A stretch of DNA of 64,000 bases from Thermomicrobium sp. CFH 73360 (lineage in GTDB: Bacteria > Chloroflexota > Chloroflexia > Thermomicrobiales > Thermomicrobiaceae), in contig NZ_JAMSLS010000002.1 in assembly GCF_023806465.1 (NCBI RefSeq), positions 558,001 through 622,000 on the forward strand, written 5' to 3'. The position numbers were made by a program, and so were the translations under genes. This document shows positions 18,483 to 26,415 of this stretch, piece by piece (the first letter of the stretch is position 1; every line of letters starts with the position of its first letter). The notes under the pieces were generated by a model. The model ran no database searches and was not told where the DNA came from. It was given only the letters and a program-made list of their open reading frames with translations.

Positions 18483-20082
18483 TCAGTGCAGCAGATGAAT
18501 CCCTTGTTGCGACCGGTAACCGAAACGACACAGTTGTTCCTTCACCACGTTGGCTTTCTATCCAAATTTCACCGCCCTGCATCTCGAGGAGTTGTTTGGC
18601 AACAGCGAGCCCGAGGCCGCTGCCACGAGCTGGATCGCTGCTTGGCTGGTAGCGGGTGAAAGGGTGTGCCAGGATCTCAGCTGGTACTCCGCATCCGCTG
18701 TCGGTAATCCGTACCACGACGTGCGCACCTTCCCGACGGGCCGTCAGGCGGATGACACCGCCCTCGGGTGTGTGACGGAGCGCATTGTGAAGAAGATTGA
18801 GGACAATCTGGCGAACGCGCAGCGGATCGCCTTGCAGTGGTGGACACCCTGGCTCGACGTCGAGTGACAAGGCAATGCGGCCAGCACGGCGTGCCAGCGG
18901 CCGTAACGTTTCGACCACATCGGCAAGGATGTCTTCCACGCTGATGGGTTGTAAGAACAGTGGAAGTCCTCGTTCTTCGAGGCGTGCCAGAGTGAAGAGA
19001 TCGTCAACTAGCCGACTGAGTGTGTCCGTCTCAGCGAGAATACGCTCCAAACCGTCTCGCATGGAAGCGTCACGCGGTTGGGCGCGTTCGAGGAGCGCCT
19101 CGGCATGCGCACGAATCAGTGTCAACGGCGTGCGTAGGTCGTGCGTCACATTGGCAAAAAAAGCCCGTCGCTGCCCTTCGAGCCGCTCAAGCGCAATAGC
19201 CAGCAGATTAAACCGCTCGGCCACGTGGCCAAGTTCATCACGTGTCAGAACTGCGACGCGTCGGTCGAGCTCACCGCGGACAATGGCATCAGTCGCAGCC
19301 TCCAGTTCTCGCAACTGTCGTGTCATACGCCTTGTCAGCAGAAGACTGGCCGGGAGAGAGACGAGGACGGCCGGGATTGCTGCCGTCACAAGGAAATCGC
19401 CAATCACAAGACCCAGGCCGAGAACAAGTGTCACAAGCGCTGCTAGCCCCGACGACGGGGCAGTGGCAAGGGGCTGGGTCCGCAATCCAACTGCACCGAG
19501 GAGCATTCCCGTGGAATCCCGAATAGGATACGCGCTGACCAGAACCGTTCCGTCCGCTGCTGGTCGGATAAGGGGACCACCTTCAGCAAGATCCTGCGAA
19601 CCGGCAAGTGCGGCTTGAAATGCTTCCCGCCACTCTGGTAATGGCAAGGTCTCTAATTGATCTCCCACTTGAAGCTCCGGCACGCCGGCTACACTCAGAA
19701 CGGTGCCGTTCACACTCAGAACCACGATACCGGTGTGCTCGTTCAGCGAGCCACCAAGAGGACCGCTGCCTGGTACCGCTCCACTACCAAGATCCCGAAG
19801 TAACAGAGTGAGGGAATTTGGTGAATCGGTCTCCTGTGGAAGATGCGGTGGCAGCAACTGCGCAAGCAGGCGTGTACTCTGGGCAAAGTCGGGGTCATAG
19901 CGCACAGTTTGACCGAGCAGAATGTCATCCCCGTGGAGGACGATCGCCCGGATGGCATAGGCACAGATCACAAGTGTCAACGTCAGGAGAGCGACGGCCA
20001 CGTGCGCGAGCATGAGCTTCCAGCTCAGCCGGCTGTCCAGGATCGTCCAGGGACGACGAATTGCGCATGAACTCCCTGTCAC
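18466..20082 (-). CDS. Sensor histidine kinase (HAMP, HisKA, HATPase)
   Basis: A 538-residue membrane kinase. Helix 1 at about 21-46, an extracytoplasmic sensor of about 165 residues, then a hydrophobic hairpin at about 213-250, HAMP (about 250-302), the phosphoacceptor H-box FFANVTHDLRTPLTLI (about 310-325), N-box NLLHNALRHTPEGG, G1 DSGCGVP and G2 GSGLGLAVAK. It partners the response regulator just upstream (ATGA overlap) and belongs to the operon with an ABC exporter, a layout common for systems that sense and expel antimicrobial peptides or envelope-active compounds; the cue is not known. Confidence 0.9.
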   Translation of the reverse strand: MTGSSCAIRRPWTILDSRLSWKLMLAHVAVALLTLTLVICAYAIRAIVLHGDDILLGQTVRYDPDFAQSTRLLAQLLPPHLPQETDSPNSLTLLLRDLGSGAVPGSGPLGGSLNEHTGIVVLSVNGTVLSVAGVPELQVGDQLETLPLPEWREAFQAALAGSQDLAEGGPLIRPAADGTVLVSAYPIRDSTGMLLGAVGLRTQPLATAPSSGLAALVTLVLGLGLVIGDFLVTAAIPAVLVSLPASLLLTRRMTRQLRELEAATDAIVRGELDRRVAVLTRDELGHVAERFNLLAIALERLEGQRRAFFANVTHDLRTPLTLIRAHAEALLERAQPRDASMRDGLERILAETDTLSRLVDDLFTLARLEERGLPLFLQPISVEDILADVVETLRPLARRAGRIALSLDVEPGCPPLQGDPLRVRQIVLNLLHNALRHTPEGGVIRLTARREGAHVVVRITDSGCGVPAEILAHPFTRYQPSSDPARGSGLGLAVAKQLLEMQGGEIWIESQRGEGTTVSFRLPVATRDSSAALTIPGK

Positions 20083-20789
20083 CGCTCGCCCTCCCGACGC
20101 TCGAAGCGGTATCCCACGCCCCAGTAGGCAACGAGGCGATCTGCCGGGGACCCCGGACCACCGAGCTTTTTTCGGATGCGCGCAATGTGGGCATCAACGG
20201 TGCGCTCACCCCCGGCAAAGTCGGGGCCCCACACACGGTCAAGCAGATATTCCCGGCTGAAGACCCGCCCGGGATTGGCAGCAAGGAACCAGAGCAGCGC
20301 AAATTCACGAGCCGTAAGGTGAACCCGCCTCCCCTGACTCCACACCTCCCGTGTTGCCGGATCGATGACGAGATCTGAGAGGCGGATTGGCCGCTCCAGG
20401 CACTCGGTCTGACTCACCTGGGCAACGATTTCCAGACGACGCAAGAGTGCTCGGACACGTGCAACAAGTTCGCGGAGAGAAAACGGCTTCACCACGTAAT
20501 CGTCAGCGCCGAGCTCAAGGCCCAACACGCGGTCGAACTCGGTACCGCGCGCCGTCAGGATAAGCACCGGTACGAGCAACTCACGACGTAGGGCACGCAG
20601 CACGTCAAGCCCGTCTATCCCAGGTAGTCTGAGGTCAAGAATGATCAGATCAGGATTCTCCTGGCGCGCAAGGAGAAGCCCACTCGGCCCATCGAAAGCG
20701 AGAAGAACATGGTGACCAGCCTGCTCCAGGGCCTCACGAATCAGCGCAGCCAGCTTGACTTCGTCTTCAACAAGGAGAATCCGTGCCAC
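20079..20789 (-). CDS. OmpR/PhoB-family response regulator
   Basis: A 236-residue regulator: receiver domain (ARILLVEDEVK, phosphorylated Asp in LIILDLRLPG, Lys in VVKPF) and a winged-helix domain (LTAREFALLWFLAANPG ... RTVDAHIARIRKKLG ... GVGYRFE). The start is a GTG at 20789, since the receiver domain begins there and upstream codons have no homology. Downstream, the stop overlaps the kinase ATG. It lies 43 bases after the ABC permease, so the four genes likely share one transcript and the regulator probably controls the exporter. Confidence 0.9.
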   Translation of the reverse strand: MARILLVEDEVKLAALIREALEQAGHHVLLAFDGPSGLLLARQENPDLIILDLRLPGIDGLDVLRALRRELLVPVLILTARGTEFDRVLGLELGADDYVVKPFSLRELVARVRALLRRLEIVAQVSQTECLERPIRLSDLVIDPATREVWSQGRRVHLTAREFALLWFLAANPGRVFSREYLLDRVWGPDFAGGERTVDAHIARIRKKLGGPGSPADRLVAYWGVGYRFERREGER

Positions 20790-20832
20790 CGCTCCTGCTC
20801 CACAGGATGATCCTGAAGGATACAGAAAACAT

Positions 20833-21672
20833 TTATGCGTTTGCGCGCACTTCGATATCCCGTCGTCCGAACCACCAAAGAGTGAGGCTACCGAGCAGAA
20901 TCGTCCAGGCCAGAACCACTGGTATCGCCTCCTGAAAGGACGGGCTGCCAGGTTGCGGTGCGCCCGAAAAGATCGGAGCCCGTACAATCGCCTGTGCGTT
21001 CCAGAGATAGAAGAAGCGTGGGATTGCAGCCCACCAGCCGCCGAGTCCCTGCAACACAGCAGCCAAGACCCCCTCACTCAGGGACAATCCGATCGTCAGA
21101 CCGACCGCGACAGCTTGTGAGCGTGTCACCACGACGACCGTCATGGCGAGAACGATTGGCGCGATCAAGGCCCCCACACTCCGCAAAGGAAGCACAACGA
21201 GCTCCAGTTGCCAGTGCTCTGCCGAGGGCATCTGGAAAACCGGCTGATGAAGCACAGCAGAAACGATCGCCGCGGCGATGATCGGCACGCTCGCGGTCAC
21301 AAACACAAAGATCGCAGCGCCAGCCCACAGAACCAGAAACTTTGCGAGGAGCGCCTGCCACCGCGATAATCCGGTAGGCAACACCAAGCGCCATGTCCCC
21401 CAGCTGAATTCGTTGGCAATGAAGGTCGCAGCAACGATAGCCAGGAACGTTTCACCCAATCCAGCCGCGAGCATGAAACCTTGGAGGTAGGCTCCGGGCA
21501 GTGCCAACTGTCGCGTGACTTCCTCCTGCACGTGGGGCGCACCCCGCTCCATGAGATAGAGCATGAAGCCAACCCAGAGACAACTGAGCACTATGCCCAA
21601 GACGAGGATGACCCGATACATCCGCAGGCGCCAGAGCTTCAGCCATTCCGCGTGGACTGCATGCCACATCAT
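20833..21672 (-). CDS. ABC exporter permease subunit (ABC-2 family)
   Basis: A 279-residue protein with about six hydrophobic segments. NEFSWGTWRLVLPTGLSRWQAL is the coupling-helix motif of BcrB/NosY-like permeases: E-x-x-x-G-T-x-R/x followed by SR. The start is the first of two ATG codons at 21672/21669, overlapping the stop of the ATPase gene (ATGA); an AAGGGA sits about 12 bases upstream. Works with the ATPase encoded just before. Confidence 0.85.
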   Translation of the reverse strand: MMWHAVHAEWLKLWRLRMYRVILVLGIVLSCLWVGFMLYLMERGAPHVQEEVTRQLALPGAYLQGFMLAAGLGETFLAIVAATFIANEFSWGTWRLVLPTGLSRWQALLAKFLVLWAGAAIFVFVTASVPIIAAAIVSAVLHQPVFQMPSAEHWQLELVVLPLRSVGALIAPIVLAMTVVVVTRSQAVAVGLTIGLSLSEGVLAAVLQGLGGWWAAIPRFFYLWNAQAIVRAPIFSGAPQPGSPSFQEAIPVVLAWTILLGSLTLWWFGRRDIEVRANA

Positions 21673-22685
21673 TTTTCTTGTCCCTTCACGAGACGCCACC
21701 ACCCCAGCCTGCCCCGACGCAGCGCGTGGTTCCCGGACCTCTTTCCTGAACGACTTGTCGTTTCTAAGAAGAGTCGCTCCAGTGTCTGACTGTGCCGAGA
21801 GAGCTCCAGAACAGGAATCTGTTCGGTGAGCAACAGTTGGGCAAACTCCTCCTCGCAGGTACTCGGTACGGCGAGGTGCAGCACGTTTCCATCCTCGGCA
21901 AGGAGCCGCAGCCACGGGGTCATGGCACAGAGGGCCCGCACCCGTTCGGGAACAGGAGTTCGGAGGACCACCGCGTGATCGCCAGCTAACAGCGTATCAA
22001 TGGCTCCCTGAGCAACGACACGACCACGATCAAGGATCAACACATGACTGCAGACTTGTTGTACCTCGGCTAAAGCATGGCTGCAGAGCAGGATCGTCTG
22101 ACCATTCGCGGCGAGTCCACGAATCAGCTCACGCACCTCGACGATTCCGTGGGGATCGAGGCCGTTGGTCGGTTCGTCCAAGATCAAGAGGAGCGGACGA
22201 TGCAAAACCGCCGCTGCAATGGCCAGACGTTGACGCATACCAAGCGAATAGGTTCCCACACGCTGCTCGGCACGCTCAGCCAACCCCACCAGTTCCAGAA
22301 CCTCCGTAATCCGCATTTCCGGAACGTTGCGCAAAAGCGCCAGAATGCGCAGATTTTCCCGACCGGTGAGATACGGGTAGAACGTCGGAGATTCGACCAG
22401 AGCCCCGACATGCCGCAACGCTTCACGCGCATCCTGACGTGCATCAATACCAGCAATCCGGATCTGGCCGGCATCAGGGTGGACCAGTCCGAGGATCGTG
22501 CAGATGATGGTGGTCTTCCCGGCACCATTCGGGCCCAGCATCCCAAGGACGTGGCCCTGTTCCAAGGAAAACGAGACATCAGCAACTGCCAGGAACGATC
22601 CATAGCGTTTTGTTACTCCTCGGACCTCAAGGACAGCGCGCTGCGCCGTGCCCTGCAGCGCTACCGGCGTTTCGCGTGAGCGCAT
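21669..22685 (-). CDS. ABC exporter ATP-binding subunit (BcrA-like)
   Basis: A 338-residue ABC ATPase: Walker A GPNGAGKTT, Q-loop VGALVESPTFY (the VE-x-P form typical of bacitracin/lantibiotic-type ATPases), signature YSLGMRQRL, Walker B LLILDEPTNGLD, switch CSHAL. The SLGMRQRL variant of LSGGQ and the VESP Q-loop both point to the BcrA/NatA export group. I chose ATG 22685, which has GGAGAGGAG at a good distance; the upstream extension lacks homology. First gene of the operon ATPase-permease-regulator-kinase. Confidence 0.9.
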   Translation of the reverse strand: MRSRETPVALQGTAQRAVLEVRGVTKRYGSFLAVADVSFSLEQGHVLGMLGPNGAGKTTIICTILGLVHPDAGQIRIAGIDARQDAREALRHVGALVESPTFYPYLTGRENLRILALLRNVPEMRITEVLELVGLAERAEQRVGTYSLGMRQRLAIAAAVLHRPLLLILDEPTNGLDPHGIVEVRELIRGLAANGQTILLCSHALAEVQQVCSHVLILDRGRVVAQGAIDTLLAGDHAVVLRTPVPERVRALCAMTPWLRLLAEDGNVLHLAVPSTCEEEFAQLLLTEQIPVLELSRHSQTLERLFLETTSRSGKRSGNHALRRGRLGWWRLVKGQEK

Positions 22686-23063
22686 CGTTTCTCCTCTCCT
22701 TCCTGACCACGCGCCTGCCAGGCAACGCCAGCGTACCCATCGACCATGACAGAACGATGACCGAATAGTGCCGATTTGAAGACAGGAACCAGTGAACGAC
22801 ATCCTGCTCCCCACTACGCGAGCACATCACCAGTTGCAGCACCTGGTGCCCTGTTGCGAACCCCATTCTGGACAGAACCAGAGATTACTGCTCTCACTCA
22901 GTCGCCCGACTCGAATGGACCCCTGAGACTGGCCACAGCGGTAGCCAACGCCGGGTCCAGTGACAGGCCACCCCAGCTGGTGGCAGACTCTGGGACAACG
23001 GGTCCTCCCCTGGAGAGGGCGGACCGGGTGATAGACAACGTGTCGGGGGCGTCGTACGCTGGA
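22686..23063. other. Divergent promoter region of the exporter operon and threonine dehydratase
   Basis: 378 bases between divergent genes. The right part holds the structured leader described separately; the left part must contain promoters but I cannot point to a convincing -35/-10 pair. No leader peptide rich in Ile or Thr is visible. Confidence 0.4.
22916..23025 (+). promoter_or_regulatory. Structured RNA leader before threonine dehydratase (three hairpins)
   Basis: Three stem-loops follow one another 40-150 bases before the start codon. (1) TGGACCC 22916-22922 with GGGTCCA 22953-22959, enclosing TGGC/GCCA (22930-22933, 22944-22947). (2) GCCACC 22967-22972 with GGTGGC 22979-22984, 6-base loop. 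(3) GGTCC 23001-23005 with GGACC 23021-23025, enclosing CCC/GGG. The first arm can instead pair with GGGTCC at 23000-23005, and 22953-22958 can pair with 23021-23025, so rival folds exist. It is not a T-box: the T-box GGTGG-ACC bulge sequence and a specifier loop are missing. Whether it works as an attenuator or is just GC-rich folding is open. Confidence 0.45.
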
Positions 23064-24122
23064 ATGGTGCACGGGGTCAGGCTGGCTGAGGTGAGGGGTC
23101 GACAGGTGCGTGAGGCGGGTGAGGGCCGTCGACTAGAACCACCGACGTTTCAAGACATTCTGCGGGCCAGAGCCGTTGTCCACCGGTACCTTCCGGCGAC
23201 GCCGCTTCTCCCGGCGCCACTCTTAAGTGAGCGACTCGGCTGCCAGATCTACCTAAAGTGCGAACAGATGCAGCCGATTGGTGCTTTCAAGGTACGCGGT
23301 GGTGTTTACCTGATGAGTCGACTCTCGGAGGAGGAACGCGCGCGAGGTGTTGTCACAGCCTCAACGGGAAATCACGGGCAATCGATTGCCTATGCAGCGC
23401 GCCTCTTCGGTGTCCGTGCCATCATCTATGCGCCGGAGGGTGCGAATCCGCTGAAAGTGGCAGCAATGCGCCGCTTGGGCGCAGAGGTTGTCCTTACTGG
23501 ACGAGACTTCGATGAAGCCCGTCTTGCCTGCGAAGCCCATGCGGCAGCCGAAGGACTCCGGTACATCCATTCGGCCAACGAGCCGGATCTTATCGCTGGA
23601 GTGGGAACATACGCACTCGAGATCATTGAAGCATTGCCGGACGTCGAGGTCGTGATCGTTCCCATCGGCGCTGGGAGCGGTGTCTGCGGAACTGGAATCG
23701 TCATGAAAACGGTTGATCCAGCGCTTCGCGTCATTGGTGTCCAGGCAGCTGGCATGCCGGTGGTCTACGAATCGTGGCGACAGGGCAAGCTCCTGGAACT
23801 CCGTGACGGGTATACGTTCGCTGAGGGGATCGCGACGCGCGTTGCCTTTGAGCTCCCGCTGCGGATCATCCGCGAGCGAGTCGACGACATCGTGCTGGTC
23901 TCCGACGAGGAGATAGCTCGCTCCATGGTGGAACTCCTGGAAGCTGGACGAGTAGTCGCCGAAGGCGCCGGCGCAGCAGCACTGGCAGCAGCCTACCGCC
24001 TACGCGATCAATTGCGGGGGAAGAATGTCGTTCTTGTGGTAAGTGGCGGGAACGTGACGCTCGAAACCTTGCGCTGGGCGTTCGACGTCTTTGCGGTATC
24101 GAACTCCGAGGTGAGCGAATGA
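23064..24122 (+). CDS. Threonine dehydratase / PLP-dependent beta-eliminating lyase
   Basis: About 352 residues, fold type II PLP enzyme. The PLP lysine lies in GAFKVRGG, STGNHGQ binds the phosphate side, GAGSGVCG is the Gly loop and VVSGGNV the C-terminal cofactor contact. It lacks the C-terminal ACT-like regulatory domain of full IlvA (about 500 residues), so it resembles TdcB/short threonine dehydratases or serine racemases: deamination of Thr to 2-oxobutanoate, possibly Ser too. The frame is open from 22776, but that part covers the structured leader. Start uncertain: ATG 23064 or GTG 23106 (preceded by GGTGAGGGG). Its stop overlaps the TPR gene start (ATGA). Confidence 0.85.
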   Translation: MVHGVRLAEVRGRQVREAGEGRRLEPPTFQDILRARAVVHRYLPATPLLPAPLLSERLGCQIYLKCEQMQPIGAFKVRGGVYLMSRLSEEERARGVVTASTGNHGQSIAYAARLFGVRAIIYAPEGANPLKVAAMRRLGAEVVLTGRDFDEARLACEAHAAAEGLRYIHSANEPDLIAGVGTYALEIIEALPDVEVVIVPIGAGSGVCGTGIVMKTVDPALRVIGVQAAGMPVVYESWRQGKLLELRDGYTFAEGIATRVAFELPLRIIRERVDDIVLVSDEEIARSMVELLEAGRVVAEGAGAAALAAAYRLRDQLRGKNVVLVVSGGNVTLETLRWAFDVFAVSNSEVSE

Positions 24123-26236
24123 GCGTCTTTGAACATTTCGGCCGCTGGCTGCGCCGAAGGCAGGGAATCGAACGCAACCCCTTGTACCGTATCGCGACTG
24201 ATGTCCTGGAGGGACGGATCACGGTCGAACAGGCCTATGCGGCGGCAGAGCAGCCCAGTACAGTCGCCCGATTGGCCGATGGTGATCTCTGGGAAGTGCT
24301 GGACGAGGCAGGACGAGCAGCAGTTGATCATCCAGAGCATGCCCTCCTGCTGAGCAGACTCGTCATTCTTGCTGCACGCCAGAAAGGATTCGACCGTGTC
24401 CTTATGGAAGCGAATCTGCGTGCAGCCGATATCCTCGCGGAGTACGAAGGGCCAAGTGACGAGGAAGAGCGACAACGCGAGCAGGAGCTCCATCTCCAAG
24501 AAGCGCTGCGTGCAGCCCGTCGCATCGCGAACGCGGCTGGCCAACGGCGAGCCTTGGCCCGACTGGCACGGCTCGCCCGGATGCGCGGCGAACGCGATCG
24601 TGCGCGAGAACTCTTGATGCGCCAGTTGGAGTCAGGTAGCGAGAACACCGATACGCTGGAAGACGTCGAGACCGCACTGATGCTCGGCGATCTTGCCCGC
24701 CAGGAAGGGAACTTGGCAGCGGCGCGGGAGTTCTACAACCGTGCCAGTCGGAGCGCACGTCGCGTCGGCCATTATGCGGGCATGGTCGACGCGCTGCTGC
24801 GGCAAGTGACGATCTTGCGCGAACTCGGCGATCTGGACGCCACCTATGCGCTGTTGCAGCAGGCACAGGAAGCTGCTGAACGGATGATTGATCATCGACT
24901 CCAGGCCGAAATCGCAATCCAGATCGGTGCGATCCTGGCGGAACAACGACGGCTTACCCAGGCGCGGACCGCTCTTTTGGCTGCGCTCGAGCGGGCACGG
25001 ACAGCGGCAGACCTCGCACTGGAAAGCAGGAGTCTGATCGGGCTAGCACAGATCGAGCGGCAGGCGGGGAAGTTCCGTGACGCAGCCGACCATCTTCATC
25101 AACTGGCCAATCTCGAACTCCGACTGGGAAACCACCGTGCTGCAATCCGCGCCCTGCTTGATGCCGCAGAACTTGCCCTCGAAGGGCAACAGGCGCAGCG
25201 CGCGCTCCAGTTCCTGCAGCTCGCACAGCAACAGTGCGAGGCCATGGAGGACACCACGCTCCGCCAGCGACTGCTGGGGCTCTCCGGTTTGGCTCATGCC
25301 GCCCTCGACCATCGCGGTGAAGCGCTCGAGTACCTCTCCCGAGCCTTTCGCTTGGCACAGCAGCGGGGCGACGTAGCCGAGCAGGCACGCTGGCTCCTCG
25401 GCACGGGCGAGGTGCTGCTCGAGTTTGGTGAACTCCAAGACGCGATCACGGTCGCAAAGCATGTTGCCACCTTCGTCAAGGCAACCGAAGACCCGCGGAT
25501 GGAAGCACAGCTCGCCGTCCTCCAAGGCTCCATCGCACTGGCACGAGGGCTGCGTCGCGAGGCAGAGCAGTACCTGCTCCACGCCTGCGAGCGGGCAGAA
25601 CAGGCACGTGACTTCCTCACCCACGAGCGAGCCCTGCTACTTCTGGCCGAACTGCAACTCCAAGAGGCGGATCCGCACGGTGCCATCGGTTATCTCCGAC
25701 AAGCGCTCGATGTTGCGACCGCGACGGGGAACGACGAACTGCGTACGCGCCTCCACGGGAGAATTGCACGCCTTTATCAGTCACTCCACTACTTCCGCGA
25801 GGCAGAAGAACACTACCGAGCGGCTGCGACCATTGCGAAGGAGATCGAGTCGCTGCCGTTGCAGGCACGCGCGCTCCGTGGGCTTGCCGCTGTGCTTGAC
25901 GCATCCGGTCGAGTCGAGGAAGCCCTCGCCACGTATCGTGGAGCACTGGCACTGTTTGAGCAACTGGGGGATCGACGCGCCACATTGGCACTGCACTACA
26001 ACGCAGCGCTCTTGCTCCTTGATCAGGGCAACGACGGCGAAGCACGGTATCATCTCCGACTGGCGTACGAACTTGCCCTGGCCTTGGGTGATGAAGAGCT
26101 GGCGGCAAGCCTGCGTGAGCTGCTGGGACCGGAGCTGAGACGCTCGCCTGCCGCAAGCGAACCAGCTGACGAACTCCTCAGCGAGTCTCCACTCCTCCCG
26201 TCTCGTCACGAAGAACTCCCGCGCGACATCCCTTAG
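24119..26236 (+). CDS. TPR-repeat protein
   Basis: A 705-residue soluble, almost all-helical protein rich in Ala, Glu, Arg, Leu and Gln. From about residue 60 onward it is built of tetratricopeptide-like helix pairs; clear ones include LGDLARQEGNLAAAREFYNRASRSAR, LSGLAHAALDHRGEALEYLSRAFRLA (each block shown is within the repeat consensus W/L-G-Y/A-A-Y/F-A-P) and the stretch near 560-640 that ends in ALATYRGALALFEQLG. Such proteins are scaffolds or regulators (MalT/LuxR-type tails), but no DNA-binding or enzymatic domain is seen. Coupled by ATGA to threonine dehydratase and followed by the PP2C-like membrane protein; partner unknown. Confidence 0.75.
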   Translation: MSVFEHFGRWLRRRQGIERNPLYRIATDVLEGRITVEQAYAAAEQPSTVARLADGDLWEVLDEAGRAAVDHPEHALLLSRLVILAARQKGFDRVLMEANLRAADILAEYEGPSDEEERQREQELHLQEALRAARRIANAAGQRRALARLARLARMRGERDRARELLMRQLESGSENTDTLEDVETALMLGDLARQEGNLAAAREFYNRASRSARRVGHYAGMVDALLRQVTILRELGDLDATYALLQQAQEAAERMIDHRLQAEIAIQIGAILAEQRRLTQARTALLAALERARTAADLALESRSLIGLAQIERQAGKFRDAADHLHQLANLELRLGNHRAAIRALLDAAELALEGQQAQRALQFLQLAQQQCEAMEDTTLRQRLLGLSGLAHAALDHRGEALEYLSRAFRLAQQRGDVAEQARWLLGTGEVLLEFGELQDAITVAKHVATFVKATEDPRMEAQLAVLQGSIALARGLRREAEQYLLHACERAEQARDFLTHERALLLLAELQLQEADPHGAIGYLRQALDVATATGNDELRTRLHGRIARLYQSLHYFREAEEHYRAAATIAKEIESLPLQARALRGLAAVLDASGRVEEALATYRGALALFEQLGDRRATLALHYNAALLLLDQGNDGEARYHLRLAYELALALGDEELAASLRELLGPELRRSPAASEPADELLSESPLLPSRHEELPRDIP

Positions 26237-26286
26237 AAGCCGCGTACGAACGCGTGTTCCTCTAGACGTACGTACACTCTGTGTGC

Positions 26287-26292
26287 TAGACT
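26287..26292 (+). promoter_or_regulatory. Possible extended -10 promoter before the PP2C-like gene
   Basis: TGCTAGACT (with TAGACT at 26287-26292) resembles an extended -10 element. No good -35 is found 17 bases upstream. The nearby self-complementary ACGTACGT and flanking CTAG copies may be an operator. Confidence 0.3.
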
Positions 26293-26415
26293 GCCCCTTG
26301 CCAGGCAGGCACGGCAGGAGTGCAGGCCGGTGGGAAGTGCGGAGGAGGATCCACCGCGCTGCTCTCTGATTGTGTCCAGCGGTTGACCTCGGAAACTGGC
26401 GAGAGGAGCACGAGG

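Noticed and set aside
22967-23025. T-box riboswitch before threonine dehydratase
   Set aside because: No specifier loop and no T-box bulge sequence were found.
22776-23063. 96-codon extension of threonine dehydratase
   Set aside because: It would cover the structured leader and has no similarity to the family.
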